In this document: positions 42,526 to 44,951 of the stretch, one piece after another
Position numbering within the stretch: the stretch's first letter is position 1
Layout: every line of letters starts with the position of its first letter
Assembly: GCA_021372515.1 (NCBI GenBank)
Contig: JAJFUG010000116.1
Coordinates: 1-44,951, forward strand
Source of the DNA: a bacterium
GTDB taxonomy: Bacteria > Gemmatimonadota > Glassbacteria > GWA2-58-10
Length of the DNA stretch: 44,951 nt
Direction: 5' to 3'
Notes under the pieces: model-generated
Told to the model about the DNA's origin: nothing
What the model saw: the letters and a program-made list of their open reading frames with translations, nothing else
The model's database searches: none
Position numbers and translations under genes: made by a program

Positions 42526-42975
42526 TTATTTGCTCTTGACCTGGATCTGACGGCCCTTGGTTTCCTCGCGCTTGGGCAGGGTCACGCTCAGGATACCGTC
42601 CCTGTACTCGGCGTCCACCTTGTCGGTGTTGACCAGCCCGTTGAGCTGGAAGCTGCGGCTCAGCTTGCCGTAGCTGCGCTCGCGGCGGTAGAGGCCCTTG
42701 TCGCGGCTCTCGTACTCGTCTTTCTTCTCCGCGCTGAGCGTCAGGACATCGTTCTCCACGTTCAGATGCAGGTCCTCGTTCTTCACTCCCGGCAACTCGG
42801 CCTTGAGGACATAGCGGTCGTCCTCCTCCACCAGGTCCACCGGGAAACCGGCCAGCGTGTCATCCACGGCCAGCATGCGGTCGAAGAAATCGGCGAACGG
42901 AGAGGTCCAGTAATTCTTTTCCCGCAACTGCGGCCAGGCGTTGCGGTTCGACTGCCATCTGGTCAGGTTCGACAT
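42526..42975 (-). CDS. Hsp20-family small heat-shock protein
   Basis: A 149-residue chaperone. A short N-terminal arm (WPQLREKNYWTSPFADFFDRML) leads into an alpha-crystallin domain (about 45-140). Marks of the domain are DRYVLKAELPGVKNEDLHLNVENDVLTLSAEKK, then RSYGKLSRSFQLNGLVNTDKVDAEYRDGILSVTLPK with the A-x-x-x-n-GvL type signature. The C-terminal tail ends with IQV, the I-x-I/V anchor that docks neighbouring dimers. It binds unfolding proteins without ATP. The ribosome site AGGAGGTG is nearly perfect, five bases before the ATG. Transcription very probably starts at a sigma-54 promoter 90-100 bases upstream. Confidence 0.95.
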   Translation of the reverse strand: MSNLTRWQSNRNAWPQLREKNYWTSPFADFFDRMLAVDDTLAGFPVDLVEEDDRYVLKAELPGVKNEDLHLNVENDVLTLSAEKKDEYESRDKGLYRRERSYGKLSRSFQLNGLVNTDKVDAEYRDGILSVTLPKREETKGRQIQVKSK

Positions 42976-43063
42976 ATCACACCTCCTGTAAGTGTTGTGT
43001 TGATTTGTATTGTCCGGGGCCCCGGCCCCCTGTCCTCGTGTTCAAATTTCGCCCCTTAGAAAA

Positions 43064-43079
43064 TGCAACCCGCGTGCCA
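43064..43079 (-). promoter_or_regulatory. sigma-54 promoter of hsp20
   Basis: On the minus strand CTGGCACG-N4-TTGCA matches the full sigma-54 consensus: -24 element TGGCAC at 43074-43079 and -12 element TTGCA at 43064-43068, five bases apart. The start would be near 43053, giving an untranslated leader of about 78 bases with a GC-rich hairpin. The AT-rich stretch 43085-43120 just upstream could take an activator or IHF. Confidence 0.8.
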
Positions 43080-43275
43080 GAGTGAACCGCAAATTATAAC
43101 ACATTTATAATCAATAGTTTGCACCAGGGAACCCCAACAGACCAGCCCAGCGCTGCGCCATAATGACAGCCGTTGCGCCGTTTTGAAAGTATGGCTGCAA
43201 CATTGGCAGAGACCAGGCCCACCTGGAAGCCGGGCCGACTGAAGGAGTCCAAGTCGGGCCGGGCCGCGGCGCGCG

Positions 43276-43305
43276 TTGACAGACCCGGCCTGCGCCCTCT
43301 ATATT
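43276..43305 (+). promoter_or_regulatory. sigma-70 promoter of the GntP permease
   Basis: TTGACA (43276-43281) and TATATT (43300-43305) are 18 bases apart, with the start near 43312, just before the gene. With the hsp20 promoter this accounts for the 374-base divergent gap; no other signal is seen in it. Confidence 0.65.
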
Positions 43306-43349
43306 AGGCGCCTCCGGTGCAACCTAAACCCCCAAAGGCGAGGTGCGAT

Positions 43350-44681
43350 GTGAGCGGAATGTTCCTGGCCGTGATTCTCGTACTGCTGGTGGCGGCCCTG
43401 ATGCTGGCGGTGGGACGCTGGCGCGCGGATGCCTTCCTGACCCTGCTGAGCTGCGCGTTCCTGTTCGGGCTGAGCGCCGGGATGGGGGTAGAGGGGAGTC
43501 TGGAGGCGATCAAGACCGGGTTCGGCAACACCCTGGGCGGGATCGGGATCGTGGTGATACTGGGGGCGGTGATCGGGGTGTTCCTGGAGCGCAGCGGGGC
43601 CTCCGGGTCAATCGCAGCCGCGATGCTGCGCCTGGTGGGACAGAAGCGCACCGGGCTGTCGCTCAACCTGACCGGCTACATAGTCTCGATCCCCGTGTTC
43701 TGCGACTCGGGGTTCATCATCCTGGTGCCCCTGGTCCGGGCGATGGCCCGCCGCACCGGGATCAGCCGCCTGGCCCTGGCCGTGGCCCTGGCCACCGGGC
43801 TGTACTCCACGCACTGCCTGGTCCCGCCCACGCCCGGCCCGATCGGAGCGGCCCAGATCCTGGGCGCCGACCTGGGGCGGGTGATACTTCTCGGCCTTCC
43901 GGTGGCCCTGGCCCTTTCGCTGATCGGCTGGTGGTGGTCCAGGCGTTTCGAGAACACGGAACTGCCCGAGATGGCGGATGAGCCCTCTGCGGCCCAAACC
44001 GCCGCCACCGAGACCCGCGCGCCGGGCACGCTGCGCTCCGCGCTGCCGATAGTTGTTCCACTTCTTCTTATCACCCTGGGCTCGGTGATCACGGCGGGCA
44101 AGACAGCGGCCGAGCTGGGCAAAGCCGAAACGCTGCTCAAGGGCTTCGGCCACCCGGTGTTCGCCCTGGCCGTGGGGGTGATCCTCAGCCTGTGGTTGGC
44201 CCGGCGCAGCGACCCGCGCGGCAGCTGGATCATCGAGGGGATCAAGTCCACCGCCATCGTTCTGGCCGTGACCGCCGCCGGCGGAGCTTTCGGCCAGGTG
44301 ATCCGCACCAGCGCCCTGGGCAAGACTTTGCAGGATTTGATCGGCGGCTGGCAGGCGGGCGTGCTGGTGCCGTTCCTCCTGGCCGCAGCGCTCAAGAGCG
44401 CCCAGGGCAGCAGCACGGTGGCGATGATCACGAGCGCGGCCATAATCCAGCCGCTGCTGGGGGCGCTGGGGCTGGCCACGCCCTGGGGCCCGGCCCTTGA
44501 TGTCACGGCCATCGGCTGCGGCGCTATGACCGTGAGCCACGCCAACGACAGCTTTTTCTGGGTGGTCTCGCAGATGGGCGGGATCCCGGCGCCCACCGCC
44601 TACCGGGTCTACACCGTGGCCACGGGGATAATGGGGTTCTGCGGCGCCGCGATCCTGTACGGCCTGTCGCTTGTGCTCTGA
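43350..44681 (+). CDS. GntP-family gluconate/organic acid permease
   Basis: A 443-residue, roughly 12-helix permease. GntP marks are GFGNTLGGIGIVVILGAVIGVFLERSGAS near the N-terminus, then GYIVSIPVFCDSGFIILVPLVRAMAR, STHCLVPPTPGPIGAAQILGAD and AALKSAQGSSTVAMITSAAI with AMTVSHANDSFFWVVSQMGG at the end. These carriers take up gluconate or related hydroxy acids by proton symport. The GTG at 43350 has GAGG six bases upstream; the ATG at 43359 is an alternative. No gluconate kinase or regulator gene follows inside the window. Confidence 0.92.
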   Translation: MSGMFLAVILVLLVAALMLAVGRWRADAFLTLLSCAFLFGLSAGMGVEGSLEAIKTGFGNTLGGIGIVVILGAVIGVFLERSGASGSIAAAMLRLVGQKRTGLSLNLTGYIVSIPVFCDSGFIILVPLVRAMARRTGISRLALAVALATGLYSTHCLVPPTPGPIGAAQILGADLGRVILLGLPVALALSLIGWWWSRRFENTELPEMADEPSAAQTAATETRAPGTLRSALPIVVPLLLITLGSVITAGKTAAELGKAETLLKGFGHPVFALAVGVILSLWLARRSDPRGSWIIEGIKSTAIVLAVTAAGGAFGQVIRTSALGKTLQDLIGGWQAGVLVPFLLAAALKSAQGSSTVAMITSAAIIQPLLGALGLATPWGPALDVTAIGCGAMTVSHANDSFFWVVSQMGGIPAPTAYRVYTVATGIMGFCGAAILYGLSLVL

Positions 44682-44783
44682 GAACCAGCCAGTGGCCGGA
44701 GGCCTGCCTCGGGGCACGCAAGGGCAGATGTAGGGGCGGGATATACCTTTCGGACATGGTTCATCGTGCCCAAGAAGCTTGAT

Positions 44784-44820
44784 GTCCCTTCGGTCTTGCC
44801 CCAGTAGTGTCCGGTTAGGT
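44784..44820 (+). repeat. second copy of the TGTCCGGTTAGG-ended repeat
   Basis: The block runs from TGTCCCTTCGGTCTTGCCCC to TGTCCGGTTAGG. It matches 42095-42130 with few changes and one single-base length difference. Confidence 0.75.
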
Positions 44821-44836
44821 TTTTACATAGAATGTT

Positions 44837-44863
44837 ACGGGCGAACACAAGGTTCGCCCCTAC
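44837..44863 (-). repeat. third copy of the GTAGGGGCG palindromic repeat
   Basis: ACGGGCGAACACAAGG...CCCCTAC; same orientation as 38118-38144 with one difference (A for G) and the exact reverse complement of 38222-38248. Confidence 0.8.
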
Positions 44864-44904
44864 GACACCCCCTGACATCCCAGGAAGTCAAACACGCTTG
44901 CGGC

Positions 44905-44951
44905 TGTCAGGCCGCCGCAGTTCAGCCTTTGGGGGCCGCACCTGTCTGAGC
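44905..44951 (+). repeat. right-edge repeat matching the inverse of 42371-42420
   Basis: The block GCGGC...CAGGCCGCCG...TTTGGGGGCCGC.C.TGTCTGAGC matches the minus strand of 42420-42371 with small gaps. It runs off the window's right edge. Confidence 0.55.

Overview
The window is a visibly GC-rich chromosomal segment from a Gram-negative bacterium. It carries a TolC-type outer-membrane channel, RND pumps, periplasmic adaptors and lipoproteins. The dockerin-bearing subtilase, PL21/heparinase-like lyase, DUF4832 glycosidase-like protein, GH109-like oxidoreductase, SGNH hydrolase and dispersed palindromic repeats resemble the gene content of uncultivated polysaccharide-degrading lineages around the FCB group (for example Glassbacteria or Latescibacterota). 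That placement is inference from gene content; there is no rRNA gene and no tRNA gene that I can recognise.

Layout. Positions 1-3.3 kb hold the tail of an alpha/beta-hydrolase-like gene and a heparinase II/III-family lyase on the plus strand, closed by a bidirectional terminator. Positions 3.4-19.1 kb hold the main attraction, a seven-gene minus-strand operon read from 19145 down to 3415: ABC ATPase, ABC-2 permease carrying a degenerate M1-peptidase-like region and a golvesin-like domain, TolC-like channel, lipoprotein membrane-fusion protein, RND pump, a 1589-residue RND pump fused through a multi-spanning linker to a complete ABC ATPase, and a six-helix ABC-2 permease. It looks like a combined RND/ABC tripartite export machine whose two ATPases are clear paralogues. 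Upstream on the same strand is an HD-GYP c-di-GMP phosphodiesterase-type gene with its own promoter.

Positions 21-30 kb hold plus-strand genes: DUF4832 protein, SGNH hydrolase, a CRP-like regulator, an RqcH/NFACT protein, an AzgA-type purine permease, and a secreted subtilase with a C-terminal dockerin. Positions 30-32.1 kb (minus) hold mntP and an APC amino-acid permease. Positions 32.3-38.1 kb (plus) hold a threonine/serine dehydratase-like enzyme, a RCK-gated K+ channel tightly coupled to a FetAB-like ABC exporter, and a CCA-type tRNA nucleotidyltransferase. Positions 38.3-44.7 kb hold a sulfite-oxidase-fold lipoprotein, an MFS exporter preceded by a structured leader whose hairpin covers the ribosome-binding site, a GH109-like oxidoreductase, an Hsp20 gene with an excellent sigma-54 promoter, and a GntP-type gluconate permease.

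Between genes lie at least two families of dispersed repeats: short GC-rich palindromes with a GTAGGGGCG core, and a longer element with a TGTCCGGTTAGG end that recurs at 42.1 and 44.8 kb and may be the remains of insertion sequences. The strongest candidates for something undescribed are the RND-ABC fusion with its operon, the pseudo-peptidase/golvesin permease, and the structured leader of the MFS gene.
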